A stretch of 64,000 bases of DNA from Pedobacter alluvionis (GTDB taxonomy: Bacteria; Bacteroidota; Bacteroidia; Sphingobacteriales; Sphingobacteriaceae). The stretch is from contig NZ_RCCK01000014.1 in assembly GCF_003664035.1 (NCBI RefSeq), positions 248,001 to 312,000 of the forward strand, given 5' to 3'. The first letter of the stretch is position 1. The number at the start of each line of letters is the position of its first letter. A model generated the notes under the pieces. That model was given only the letters and a program-made list of their open reading frames with translations. It made no database searches and was not told the DNA's origin. The translations under genes were made by a program, and so were the position numbers. Shown here in pieces: positions 44,301 to 53,100 of the stretch.

Positions 44301-45401
44301 ATGGCATTACAATGTGGTATAGTTGGTTTACCAAATGTTGGAAAATCGACTCTTTTTAACTGTTTATCAAATGCAAAAGCGCAGGCAGCAAACTTTCCCT
44401 TTTGTACTATTGAGCCCAATGTTGGCGTAATTACAGTACCTGATGACAGATTAACCAAGCTGGCCGAGTTGGTTAAACCAAACAAAGTGCAACCGAATAC
44501 AATCGAGATTGTAGATATTGCAGGTTTGGTAAAAGGTGCATCGAAAGGTGAAGGCCTGGGAAACCAGTTTTTAGGAAATATCCGTGCTACCAATGCAATT
44601 ATTCACGTTTTACGTTGTTTTGATGACGGAAATGTAATTCATGTGGATGGTTCTGTTGATCCGATCCGCGATCGTGAAATTATTGATACTGAGCTGCAGC
44701 TTAAAGACTTGGATACCGTTGATAAACGTATTCAAAAAGTTGAAAAAATGGCTAAAACAGGAGGCGATAAAGATGCGAAACGTACTTATGAAATTTTAAC
44801 AGTGGTTAAATCTCATTTAGAAGCAGGTAAATCTATCCGTACTGCGGCATTGGCTCAAGATGATTTCGATTTTATTGAAGATTTAGGTCTGCTTACGCAA
44901 AAACCGGTCATGTATGTTTGTAATGTTGATGAAGCATCGGTAATTAATGGCAATAAATATGTTGATTTGGTTAAAGCAAACGTTGCTGATGAAAATGCTG
45001 AAGTTTTGGTGATCTCTGCTAAAATTGAATCGGAAATTGCTGAACTGGATAGTTACGAAGAGCGTCAGGAATTTTTAGCTGATTTAGGTTTAACTGAATC
45101 TGGCGTAAATAAATTGATCCGCGCAGCTTATAAATTATTAAATCTTTACACCTACTTTACCGCTGGTGTACAAGAGGTTCGTGCCTGGACCATTACAAAA
45201 GGCTTTACAGCACCTCAAGCTGCTGGTGTAATCCACACTGATTTCGAAAAAGGATTTATCCGTGCCGAGGTAATTAAATACAACGATTTCGTAACCTTAG
45301 GTTCTGAAAACGCCTGTAAAGATGCTGGTAAATTAGGTGTTGAAGGAAAAACCTATGTTGTGGAAGATGGAGACATCATGCACTTCAGGTTTAATGTATA
45401 A
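44301..45401 (+). CDS. ychF: Redox-regulated ATPase YchF
   Basis: A 366-aa Obg-family protein. P-loop GIVGLPNVGKSTLFNCLSNAKAQAANFPFCTIEPNVG at residues 6-42, then DIAGLVKGASKGEGLGNQFLGNIRATNAI (G3) and the NVDE motif of the altered G4 that favours ATP. A coiled coil follows and a C-terminal TGS domain (FTAGVQEVRAWTITKGFTAPQAAGVIHTDFEKGFIRAEV). It is a translation-associated ATPase linked to stress. Leader contains a 12-copy repeat; two hairpins follow the gene. Confidence 0.97.
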   Translation: MALQCGIVGLPNVGKSTLFNCLSNAKAQAANFPFCTIEPNVGVITVPDDRLTKLAELVKPNKVQPNTIEIVDIAGLVKGASKGEGLGNQFLGNIRATNAIIHVLRCFDDGNVIHVDGSVDPIRDREIIDTELQLKDLDTVDKRIQKVEKMAKTGGDKDAKRTYEILTVVKSHLEAGKSIRTAALAQDDFDFIEDLGLLTQKPVMYVCNVDEASVINGNKYVDLVKANVADENAEVLVISAKIESEIAELDSYEERQEFLADLGLTESGVNKLIRAAYKLLNLYTYFTAGVQEVRAWTITKGFTAPQAAGVIHTDFEKGFIRAEVIKYNDFVTLGSENACKDAGKLGVEGKTYVVEDGDIMHFRFNV

Positions 45402-45403
45402 CC

Positions 45404-45436
45404 TTACCCCAAATCCCTTAAAGGGCTTTTTAAAAC
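45404..45436. repeat. Hairpin element after ychF
   Basis: TCCCTTAAAGGG-centred hairpin with a T-run; when reversed it matches the element at 8178-8204 ahead of thyA. It may help to end ychF transcription. Confidence 0.5.
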
Positions 45437-45449
45437 AAAGATAGTATAG

Positions 45450-45475
45450 AGCCATTCGAAAGAGTGGCTTTTTTG
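45450..45475 (+). terminator. ychF terminator
   Basis: AGCCA(T)/(G)TGGCT stem with a six-T tail, about 50 bp after the stop codon. Confidence 0.7.
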
Positions 45476-45516
45476 TTTTGAGATGTTTTTGTCAAGAGAC
45501 ACGGAATCTATTAATT

Positions 45517-46055
45517 AGAGTTGACAACTTTAATAGCACAGTTGCACAGAAAGTTGTCAACTCTTAAAGTATTATAAGTGATCTTGCCACAGAGATTCGG
45601 AAAACACGAAAGATGCTATACTGTTAGGTGATATTAGCAGCGTTACAGGAATTAACTACAGTGCACACGGATAAACATAGATGGATTAATGTTTTATTCA
45701 GAGTTGCCAACTTTAATAGCACAGTTGCACAGAAAGTTGTCAATTCTTCAAGTATCATAAGGATCTTTGCCACGGAGGCTCGGAAAACACGGAAGATGCT
45801 ACGCTGTTAGGCGCGATTAGCAGCATTACAGGAATTGACCGCGGATGCACACGGATAAACACAGAATGGATTAATGTTTTATTCAGAGTTGCCAACTTTA
45901 ATGGCAAGGCGACACAGAAAATTATCAATTCTTCAAGTATCATAAGTGATCTTTGCCACGGAGACTCTGAAACACGGAAGATGCTACGCTCTTAGGCACA
46001 ATTAGCAGCGTTACAGAAATTAACCACAGAGGCACGCGGATAAACACAGATAATG
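45517..46055. repeat. Three tandem copies of a ~184-bp non-coding unit
   Basis: Copies start at 45517, 45700 and 45885 with AGAGTTG(A/C)CAACTTTAAT. Each continues through CACAGAAAGTTGTCAA, GTGATCTTGCCAC-type, ACACGGAAGATGCTA, and CACACGGATAAACA segments. Units are about 90% alike by eye; the third is slightly degenerate at its end. No conserved open frame runs through them. The unit includes ACCACAGAT-like family D words. Confidence 0.85.
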
Positions 46056-46310
46056 AAGCGCTGTTTCTTTTTAGCAGTTATTTTGCCATTTAAACTTGTA
46101 AGCTTATATTTCTTAAATAGTAACAACTATAAAAATCAACAATTAAAGATCCTGAAATAAATTCAGGATGACGAACGCTGTAGAAGGCCTTGAACAGAAA
46201 GCGGGAACAAACTTTAAAAAAGCTTCTGTAATTGCTTTTCAAATACAAAGAACTATTTTGAGATTGAAGCACGGAAGAATCATCGTTGCAACGATGATAA
46301 TCTGCAAATT

Positions 46311-46394
46311 CGTCATTTCGAGCGGAGTGCAACGCAGTCGAGAAATCTAACTCAATAGATCTCTCCATTTCGCTGCGCTTCAGTCGAGATGACG
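46311..46394. repeat. Inverted repeat, family C, third copy
   Basis: CGTCATTTCGAGCGGAGTGC at the left and CTGCGCTTCAGTCGAGATGACG-type arm at the right. It ends 10 bp before the HAD gene stop codon. Confidence 0.75.
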
Positions 46395-46403
46395 ATTTCT
46401 CTT

Positions 46404-47018
46404 CTAGATCTCTAACCCATACGCAGCTAACTGTGCTTTAGTATCTTCGTAATCGATATGATGAATGCCTTTTAAACCTAAACCTTCGGCAACCTGTACA
46501 AATAACATCCGGTCATCAATATATAAACTAGTTTCTACATCGCTTTGTGAAATATCGATCGCTACCTTAAAAATATCGGCATCTGGTTTACGGAAATGTA
46601 CAAAGCTTGATGATACGAAGAAATCGACAAACTCATTCAGTTTAAAGGTATTGATGCGGTATTGGTTTAGCTCTCTGCCCTCGTTGCTGATTACAGCTAC
46701 CTTTAGGTTGTATTTCTTTTTTAAATCGCAGATCAACTCAATCATTTCAGGATAAGGAAGTGATTTTTTGAACATGAATTCTTTAAAATCATCGTAGGTA
46801 AAGTTCCGTTCTTCGAAAAAAACAATACGTTCCAGATATTCATCAAGCGTTAGTTTACCCACCTCATAAGTATCGAAAGTAAGGTGATGGCGTTCTTCGA
46901 GATCAACAGAATCAAGGTTAAAAAGTACTGAAGCTTCTCCCCTTGCATGCCTATCCCAACCATTGGTTAATAAAACGCCCCCGATATCGGTAAAAAGTGT
47001 GGTAATTTTCTTCTGCAT
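46404..47018 (-). CDS. HAD family phosphatase-like hydrolase
   Basis: A 204-aa HAD protein. Motif I is LFTDIGGVLLTNGW at residues 7-20 (nucleophile Asp; the usual second Asp is Gly, as in the epoxide-hydrolase N-domain-like subgroup). Motif II is VAVISNEGRE near residue 105, and motif III/IV are HFRKPDADIFKVA and YIDDRMLFVQVAEGLG. Substrate unknown. It lies 9 bp after mgtE on the same strand, so it is probably co-transcribed. Confidence 0.9.
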   Translation of the reverse strand: MQKKITTLFTDIGGVLLTNGWDRHARGEASVLFNLDSVDLEERHHLTFDTYEVGKLTLDEYLERIVFFEERNFTYDDFKEFMFKKSLPYPEMIELICDLKKKYNLKVAVISNEGRELNQYRINTFKLNEFVDFFVSSSFVHFRKPDADIFKVAIDISQSDVETSLYIDDRMLFVQVAEGLGLKGIHHIDYEDTKAQLAAYGLEI

Positions 47019-47027
47019 GATTTAGAT

Positions 47028-48404
47028 TTATAATAAAACGCCTTTTAAAATTAATACGGCTACACTGAAATAAATTACAATACCGGTTACATCGACCATT
47101 GTGGCTACAAAGGGTGCTGATGAAGTGGCAGGATCGAGTTTCAGTTTTTTCAAAATAATTGGCATCATTGAACCAATTAAACTGCCCCACAACACAATGC
47201 CAACCAGGGTAAAAAAGATGGTAGCTGCAATTAAAAACCAATGTGGACCATAATTATAGAGATGTAACTGTTGCCAGGTTATAATGCGGATAAAACCAAT
47301 GGTTCCTAAAATGATGCCCAGCAAGGCACCTGAAACAAGCTCGCGGCGCATCACCCGCCACCATTCTGCAATGGTTACCTCGCCTAAAGCCATGGCCTGG
47401 ATAATTAATGTTGAAGCCTGAGAACCACTGTTCCCCCCGCTGCTCATTATCAATGGAATAAAAAGCGATAACACTACTGCCTTTTCGAGTTCAATCTCGA
47501 AATGTTGCATGGCTGTTGCGGTTAACATTTCGCCTAAAAATAGCACAATTAGCCAACCAGCGCGTTTTTTTACCAGTTTTAGAATCGGGATATCGAGATA
47601 AGGCTCATCTAAAGCTTCTGTACCCCCGATTTTGTGCATATCTTCGGTATATTCTTCATTCGCAATCCATAAAATATCATCAACGGTAACAATACCCAAA
47701 AGAATGTTATTCTCATCTACTACAGGTAAAGCCACGCGATTATTCATCCTGAATATGTTAATTGCATCTTCCTGCGGATCGTTTGCTTTAAGTGCAATAA
47801 AACGTTTGTCGGTCAATTCACCAATAATAGCTTCAGGATCGGCCAGTAAAACCTCACGAATCCTGATGTCATCCAACAATACCCCATCTTTGTCGATTAC
47901 ATAAACGACATCGATGGTTTCGGAGTTTTTACCATAACGCCTGATGTGCGCCAAAACATGGGTAATAGACCATTCTGGTTTTACAGCGATGTAATCGGGT
48001 GTCATTAAACGACCGATACTATCTTCTTTGTAACCTAAAAGTGCGAGCGATTCTTTACGTTCTTCAGGCGGCAAAAGGGTGATCATTTTTTTAACCACAT
48101 CACCTTTTAATTCGCTAAAAAGTGCGGTACGATCATCGGGTGGCAGATCTTTAATGATCTGATTGAGTTTATTACCTGAAAGTTTTTTTATGATACGTTC
48201 CTGAGTAGGAAAATCCAGGATCCTGAATACGTTTACCGCCCTGTTGAGGGATAAGGTTTCTATAAACTTAGCTGCATATTGTGGGAGTTCATCTATCAGT
48301 TCTTCAACATCCGAAATATTCAGTTGATCCAGATACTGCTTCAACGCCTTATCATTCTCTTTTTCAAGTAGTTCCTGAATTTCTTCCACAACCATTTCTT
48401 CCAT
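47028..48404 (-). CDS. mgtE: Magnesium transporter MgtE
   Basis: A 458-aa protein with the full MgtE plan. The N-terminal superhelical domain ends in LPPDDRTALFSELKGDVVKKMITLLPPEERKESLALLGYKEDSIGRLMTPDYIAV. Two CBS domains follow at about residues 130-255. The five-helix channel carries PLIMSSGGNSGSQASTLIIQAMALGE and PFVATMVDVTGIVIYF. It imports Mg2+ and closes when cytosolic Mg2+ binds the CBS region. First gene of a two-gene unit with the HAD gene. Confidence 0.95.
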   Translation of the reverse strand: MEEMVVEEIQELLEKENDKALKQYLDQLNISDVEELIDELPQYAAKFIETLSLNRAVNVFRILDFPTQERIIKKLSGNKLNQIIKDLPPDDRTALFSELKGDVVKKMITLLPPEERKESLALLGYKEDSIGRLMTPDYIAVKPEWSITHVLAHIRRYGKNSETIDVVYVIDKDGVLLDDIRIREVLLADPEAIIGELTDKRFIALKANDPQEDAINIFRMNNRVALPVVDENNILLGIVTVDDILWIANEEYTEDMHKIGGTEALDEPYLDIPILKLVKKRAGWLIVLFLGEMLTATAMQHFEIELEKAVVLSLFIPLIMSSGGNSGSQASTLIIQAMALGEVTIAEWWRVMRRELVSGALLGIILGTIGFIRIITWQQLHLYNYGPHWFLIAATIFFTLVGIVLWGSLIGSMMPIILKKLKLDPATSSAPFVATMVDVTGIVIYFSVAVLILKGVLL

Positions 48405-49220
48405 ACACAGCTATTTAATTTGTTACATGCCTAAACCTTTATTAACGGTTCGCAAAGGTGCATTTTTATTTCCTAAAAAGCCAACCTCAGCATTTAAAAA
48501 CCGTGAACCAAACAGCCGAATTTAAAAATATGGATGCATAAAGCCAACATACAGGAATGTAAGGGCAATGATTTAATCATTTTTTAACATAAAAGAGATC
48601 TCAACCACAAGAAGTTAGTTTTATTAAGAATTTACAGTTTAAAAACAAGTTTGTTTTTTTAATGAAATGGTATTGAAAATTAAGAAACCCACAGGCTTAT
48701 TACGGTATAATCAACAGTCCTGATCTGTTCAACTCTACTAAAATTCCCATCATAATCAACATTGTCCTTTTTCATTAGCTTCAGCATATCTGTTTTATTG
48801 AAAAATTCAGTTTGTTTTTCTTTACCAGATCAAAAATAAGCGTAAAAAAGAAATTTATAAAAATCTTATTTCTATAAAAAGCTTAAAATAAGGCAATAAC
48901 AGACAAAACAAAAGAGTTTGCCCCCTAATCTTTATCAGATTACCCCTCACTACGAGTACCTTTTTATGCTTAATTTGTTTTAACCAAGTATAACAATGAC
49001 AGATCCTGATATCCCAATTGCCAAATGGATATTACTGGTTGTAGGCAATTAAAATTGACATCACCAGTTTTTTGAAATAACAAATCTTTTTAACCGATTA
49101 TGAGAAACTAAATTATGCTACAAAACGCTCAATTTATCAATTAGCCAGTGTACCAGGGGCAATCTTCGCTGAATTCTGAAATCAATTAAGATCAATTTAA
49201 AGCGTGCAGTCAAAATAAAA
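48405..49220. other. Long AT-rich spacer without a gene
   Basis: About 800 bp between divergent mgtE and the ricin-domain lipoprotein gene. No frame longer than a few dozen codons has coding character, no tRNA or conserved RNA was recognised. Confidence 0.4.
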
Positions 49221-49262
49221 AAGAGGGGCTCAACTAAATTGAGTTGCATATGCCCTCTTTAA
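49221..49262. promoter_or_regulatory. Nested hairpin upstream of the ricin-domain gene
   Basis: Outer stem AAAGAGGG/CCCTCTTT (49222-49229 and 49254-49261) with an inner CAACT/AGTTG stem, 55 bp before ATG 49317. It could be a terminator-like or regulatory RNA structure; on either strand the poly-T tail is weak. Confidence 0.45.
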
Positions 49263-49316
49263 AATAACCAAACGAACAGATGCATATGCCTGTTCATTCA
49301 CCTTTACCTAATTTTT

Positions 49317-50396
49317 ATGAAAACAAAATTTTCTACCTCAGTTCCGTTCAGCATCTTTATGCTTGGAATTCTTTTATTTGCAGGCAGTTGCAGAAAAGTC
49401 GAGTTACCGAACTCAGACACCATCAAAGATCCGCTTTCGATAAAGGGAAAACTAAGTGCAATACCGCCTAACGAAACCCCTTTATCCGTCACTAACGGCA
49501 CTTTTTACATTGTGAACCGCAAAAGTGGAAAAGTTCTGGATGTTGGTGGATTTCAAACTGCAGATGGCGCCAATGTTTCCCAGTACGGAGGTACAGGGGG
49601 AACAAATCAAAAATGGAATTTAACCCTGCTTTCCGGTGGCTACTATTCGATTATTGGCGTGCATAGCTCCAAAGGTTTACAGGTAGATCAGGCAGGAACA
49701 GCCGATGGAAACAATGTAAACATAGCTACCTACTCCGGAGCAACAAACCAGCAGTGGCAATTTACATCACTTGGCAACGGCTATTATCGTATTGTAAATA
49801 GAAACAGTGGTAAAGACCTTGAAGTTGCCAATCAGTCTATCGATGATGGTGCTAATGTGAACCAACGGAGTTATGGAGGCGGAGAGAACCAGCAATGGTC
49901 TTTACTAACGGTTAATGCAACGGGCCAATTGAGTTGGGTACTTAACAGCACCGGAGTACCTGCCGATGTAGTGACACGCATTACCAATGCCATGAATGAT
50001 GCCTGTTCGAGGTATAATGCAGGTGCTAACTGGCCATCGCGTACGCTTACGGTACAATATAACACAGGTGTACCCACAGCCGACGGCAGTACAAATGGAA
50101 ATATACGATTCGGTGCAAACACCAGTTACCAGAATGTACGTACGGCAATGCACGAAATTGCACATACTTATGGGGTTGGTTTGAGCAGCGGATGGACATC
50201 AAATACGTCTACAGGCGACTTCCTGGGCACCAATACAACCGCACTGATTAAAATTTTTGATGGTCAAAGCGCTGTTATACATACCGGAGGCGGGCATTTT
50301 TGGCCCTACGGCTTGAACTATGATAATGAATGGAGTGAAACAAATGCCTTTAGACATGTAAAATTAGTTTTTGCCATGCGATCGGACGGGATGTAG
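49317..50396 (+). CDS. Secreted lipoprotein: ricin-type lectin plus HExxH domain
   Basis: A 359-aa protein. A lipoprotein signal has lipobox AGSC (Cys25). Residues about 60-200 form one ricin-type beta-trefoil with three repeats (FYIVNRKSGKVLDVGG, YSIIGVHSSKGLQVDQA, YRIVNRNSGKDLEVAN), each ending in a QQW-like motif. The C-terminal domain has AMHEIAHTYGVG at residues 277-288, an HExxHxxG zinc-peptidase motif; the third metazincin ligand is not obvious. The lectin probably brings a peptidase or peptidase-like domain to polysaccharide or glycoprotein. A strong stem-loop follows. Confidence 0.85.
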   Translation: MKTKFSTSVPFSIFMLGILLFAGSCRKVELPNSDTIKDPLSIKGKLSAIPPNETPLSVTNGTFYIVNRKSGKVLDVGGFQTADGANVSQYGGTGGTNQKWNLTLLSGGYYSIIGVHSSKGLQVDQAGTADGNNVNIATYSGATNQQWQFTSLGNGYYRIVNRNSGKDLEVANQSIDDGANVNQRSYGGGENQQWSLLTVNATGQLSWVLNSTGVPADVVTRITNAMNDACSRYNAGANWPSRTLTVQYNTGVPTADGSTNGNIRFGANTSYQNVRTAMHEIAHTYGVGLSSGWTSNTSTGDFLGTNTTALIKIFDGQSAVIHTGGGHFWPYGLNYDNEWSETNAFRHVKLVFAMRSDGM

Positions 50397-50426
50397 CACA
50401 AAAGATTAAAGATCTTAACCAGACGA

Positions 50427-50465
50427 CCGGCCAGATATCGGATTTAAATATCTGGCCGGCCTTTG
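50427..50465 (+). terminator. Terminator of the ricin-domain gene
   Basis: 12-bp perfect arms CCGGCCAGATAT (50427-50438) and ATATCTGGCCGG (50448-50459), then CCTTTG. Confidence 0.75.
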
Positions 50466-50523
50466 AACAATTAATATCAGGCGGAACCTAAAACCAAGAT
50501 CTGGTTTTTCGCGTTATTACGTT

Positions 50524-50805
50524 ATGGAAAATAATAATATTCAGGAATACTTTACTACTTATATTGAACTACTTGATAAAATCCATACCCTTGGCCATGA
50601 AATTGATGCATCAGTTATCGAAACCGATATACAGGATATCATCGAAAAGAGATCGAAGTACAAAGCGAGAATGCATAGGGTGAGAAATAAATTAATTATG
50701 GCATTAAAGGATGAAGGTAACAAATACCGTGTCTATAATGCTTTGGCTCAAAAAAATACACTGCTTTCTGTAATAGATGGCAAATTGGAATTTAATGAAG
50801 AATGA
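50524..50805 (+). CDS. Small helical hypothetical protein
   Basis: A 93-aa charged protein, largely helical (YIELLDKIHTLGHEIDASVIETDIQDIIEKRSKYKARMHRVRNKLIMALK). No signal peptide or membrane helix. No family recognised. Preceded by a terminator, so it has its own transcript. Confidence 0.5.
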   Translation: MENNNIQEYFTTYIELLDKIHTLGHEIDASVIETDIQDIIEKRSKYKARMHRVRNKLIMALKDEGNKYRVYNALAQKNTLLSVIDGKLEFNEE

Positions 50806-51142
50806 TAGCTTATTGGCAGGGCGCACTACAACTTACTGTTCAACTGCAGACTAAAGACCTGGTTATGCGCAAAATGATTTAAGCAGGATACCCGTATTTG
50901 TCTGCACGCATAAGCATCTATACAACCTGTGAACCCTGTAGCGATCAGGAACAAGATGCTATCCTCCAAAATGATCTGTTTAGCCTAAACCTTCATCCGG
51001 GGAGTGTGGCATACCTATCATCACTAAATGTACATTTATATACAAAACGCTGATATTATGGGGGATTTCCCAGATAAAGACTGAATGAAAATAAGTGTAT
51101 TTTTTTTTATTCAAAATGCAAAAAAAATAAGTTTTCAAATCC

Positions 51143-51150
51143 TATATTTG
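51143..51150 (+). promoter_or_regulatory. -7 box of tRNA-Arg
   Basis: TATATTTG, an exact consensus match, ends 7 bp before the mature 5' end of the tRNA. Confidence 0.6.
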
Positions 51151-51157
51151 CAGCCTT

Positions 51158-51232
51158 GCTCCCGTAGTTCAATGGATAGAATTATGGTTTCCGGTACCAT
51201 CGATATGAGTTCGAATCTCGTCGGGAGCACCA
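51158..51232 (+). tRNA. tRNA-Arg (anticodon CCG)
   Basis: Complete cloverleaf: acceptor GCTCCCG/CGGGAGC, D arm GTTC...GAAT, anticodon arm ATGGT-TTCCGGT-ACCAT with CCG, short variable loop, T arm ATGAG-TTCGAAT-CTCGT, discriminator A at 51229 and encoded CCA at 51230-51232. Reads codon CGG. It marks the left end of the accessory region that carries the NRPS cluster. Confidence 0.95.
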
Positions 51233-51233
51233 A

Positions 51234-51277
51234 ACGAGACAAATCAGTTTTTTCGCTGTTTGTCTCGTTTTTTATTT
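51234..51277 (+). terminator. tRNA-Arg terminator
   Basis: AACGAGACAAA pairs with TTTGTCTCGTT around a 15-nt loop, followed by a T-run. Confidence 0.8.
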
Positions 51278-51370
51278 TACACAAATCGCTATTAATCAAT
51301 CATATTAACTCAAAAATTTCATTTAACCTAAGTGTTCGATAACCATCATCATGATATATCAATTTTTCAG

Positions 51371-51757
51371 GGAAGCACCGTGACCATAGATGCAATGGGT
51401 ACATAGGTAGAGATTGCCCAGAAGATTATTGAGAACGGGGCAGATTATATTCTTTCGGTAAAGGGCAACCAACAGGAGCTGCTTGATCAGCTCAAAGGGC
51501 GATTTGAGAAGCAGGCCCCGGCCTACACTCACACTACAAACGAGAAGGGGCATGGACGTATCGAAAGCCGAAAGAGCGAGGTAATCACCGATCTGGTCTT
51601 TGTTGACTACAGTATTTTGGGTAGGTATAAGGTCTGTGGTACGGATCACCTCTACGCGCGAACTGGGGAACAAGATAACAACGGAAATGCGATACTATAT
51701 CAGTAGTCTTGCAGAAGACGCATACTATTAACACTTATATCAGACAGCACTGGGGAG
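51371..51757 (+). pseudogene. Decayed ISAs1-type transposase
   Basis: Translation of the plus strand gives GSTVTIDAMGT, a TAG at 51404-51406, then VEIAQKIIENGADYILSVKGNQQELLDQLKGRFE and GHGRIESRKSEVITDL, a DDE-transposase core of the ISAs1 family. Two further frameshifts are needed to read TEMRYYISSLAEDAY and NTYIRQHWGD, the usual family end. Both ends are missing, and no terminal inverted repeat was found. It abuts a family C half repeat at 51759. Confidence 0.8.
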
Positions 51758-51758
51758 A

Positions 51759-51792
51759 TATCTCCATTTCGGTGCGCTTCAGTCGAAATGAC
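51759..51792. repeat. Half copy of repeat family C
   Basis: Contains TCTCCATTTCGGTGCGCTTC and AGTCGAAATGACAACG, the right arm of family C. The following 51793-52271 holds no recognised gene; a possible tRNA remnant is at 51911-51955. Confidence 0.6.
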
Positions 51793-52271
51793 AACGATTG
51801 ATTTATTATTAACGCAAAGCTATTTTTGAACCATGTAAGACATATAAGCTCAAACGGTTTATATGTTCTCAAATGTCTTAGGTTGCGAAAAACCAAAACT
51901 ATGTGTTGCAATCACCCTATAAATCAATTGCTCTACCGGTTGGCCGAGATTAATAAATGATGGGTCAGTTAATTGCCAGATTATTGGATGCACGCTGCTC
52001 TTGCCATCGGCATCAATGGATACTTCTTTCTCTCTTCGTCAACAACAACCTATTCACTATCTGGTTTTTGGGCTATTTTGAGTTCTAGGCCAGATTATTT
52101 GGTAAATAGCTGAATCTAGAAAGCAGTTGGGAAGAGTTCTTGATATTTGTTTCAGAGGGAGAGGAACAATATTGTATTTACTCGGCAATCCATTTAGCGG
52201 CCACTTTACACTGAAATGGAAGAGTCACTATTAGTGAAATATGCACTTAACAACCAAAAGTTATTTGTTTC

Positions 52272-52904
52272 TTATTTAGTGCCAAATTTTTGTACAACAA
52301 TATGTTCTTCCAATTTAGGCATACATACATAACAAATGTAATCAGGATGAATATTAACGCCTTTTAGATACCATTCCTGCCCTTTGTAAATAACAATATC
52401 TCTCAAGCAGTTAAACTCTCCTAGCCCTTCGATAATACCTGTACCTATAGCTTTCAATACTGCTTCTTTTCTCACCCATATCTCGTAAAAGCTATCGTTA
52501 GCATGATGCGAAGCCGAAATAAATTGCTGCTCTTCATGATGAAAATACATCATTAGATTCTGATATTCAACTAATCCCTTTTTTTCTATATCAATACCAA
52601 CGGATGCATCTGTTGAATAGGTAAAAACCACAAGGTTAGAAGAGTGAGAAATATTAAATGCATTCCAGTTACTAATTATAGGTTTATTACTGTTTTTACG
52701 GCTCCAATTTTTCAACAAATCTTCATCACCTGTGTCAATTAAAGACTCCCTTAACATTAACCTGGCAATTAATCGCGATTTCTGATCAGGCAGGTATTTG
52801 TACTTCATTACGTCCATTGCCATGAATTGAGGCAATAAGCTCAAATAATAATCCATACAATCATCTTCTATAACATCAATACTACAATACTTTACTACAA
52901 CCAT
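52272..52904 (-). CDS. 4'-phosphopantetheinyl transferase, Sfp type
   Basis: A 210-aa protein. WSRKNSNKPIISNWNAFNISHSSNLVVFTYSTDASVGIDIEKKG (residues about 72-115) contains the Sfp-family ISHS and GIDIE Mg motifs, and FYEIWVRKEAVLKAIGTGI (about 144-162) the WxxKEA motif. It attaches the pantetheine arm of CoA to the carrier domain of the NRPS encoded upstream. It is the downstream-most gene of the cluster, 197 bp beyond the NRPS stop on the same strand. Confidence 0.92.
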   Translation of the reverse strand: MVVVKYCSIDVIEDDCMDYYLSLLPQFMAMDVMKYKYLPDQKSRLIARLMLRESLIDTGDEDLLKNWSRKNSNKPIISNWNAFNISHSSNLVVFTYSTDASVGIDIEKKGLVEYQNLMMYFHHEEQQFISASHHANDSFYEIWVRKEAVLKAIGTGIIEGLGEFNCLRDIVIYKGQEWYLKGVNIHPDYICYVCMPKLEEHIVVQKFGTK

Positions 52905-53100
52905 AGTTTTTTCACTTAAGATTATAAAAAATAATTATTCCATTTTTTTAACTAACCTATTAATTGGGAGGAATAAAAATTCTGGATGTTAAATTATAAT
53001 TTTTCACTATTTTCATTTCCTATTTATATTTTAAAGTTTGAATATCTTTCATCACACCCAGCGTTTCTTTTATCAAATATTTTTTTTTAAACAAACCTTC

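Noticed and set aside
45517..46055. CRISPR-like or coding repeat
   Set aside because: Units are ~184 bp with no spacers and no continuing reading frame.
50881..51055. Open stretch containing a YTTCEPCSDQE phrase
   Set aside because: It looks slightly deaminase-like, but has no start codon and lacks a full domain; possibly a remnant, not supportable.
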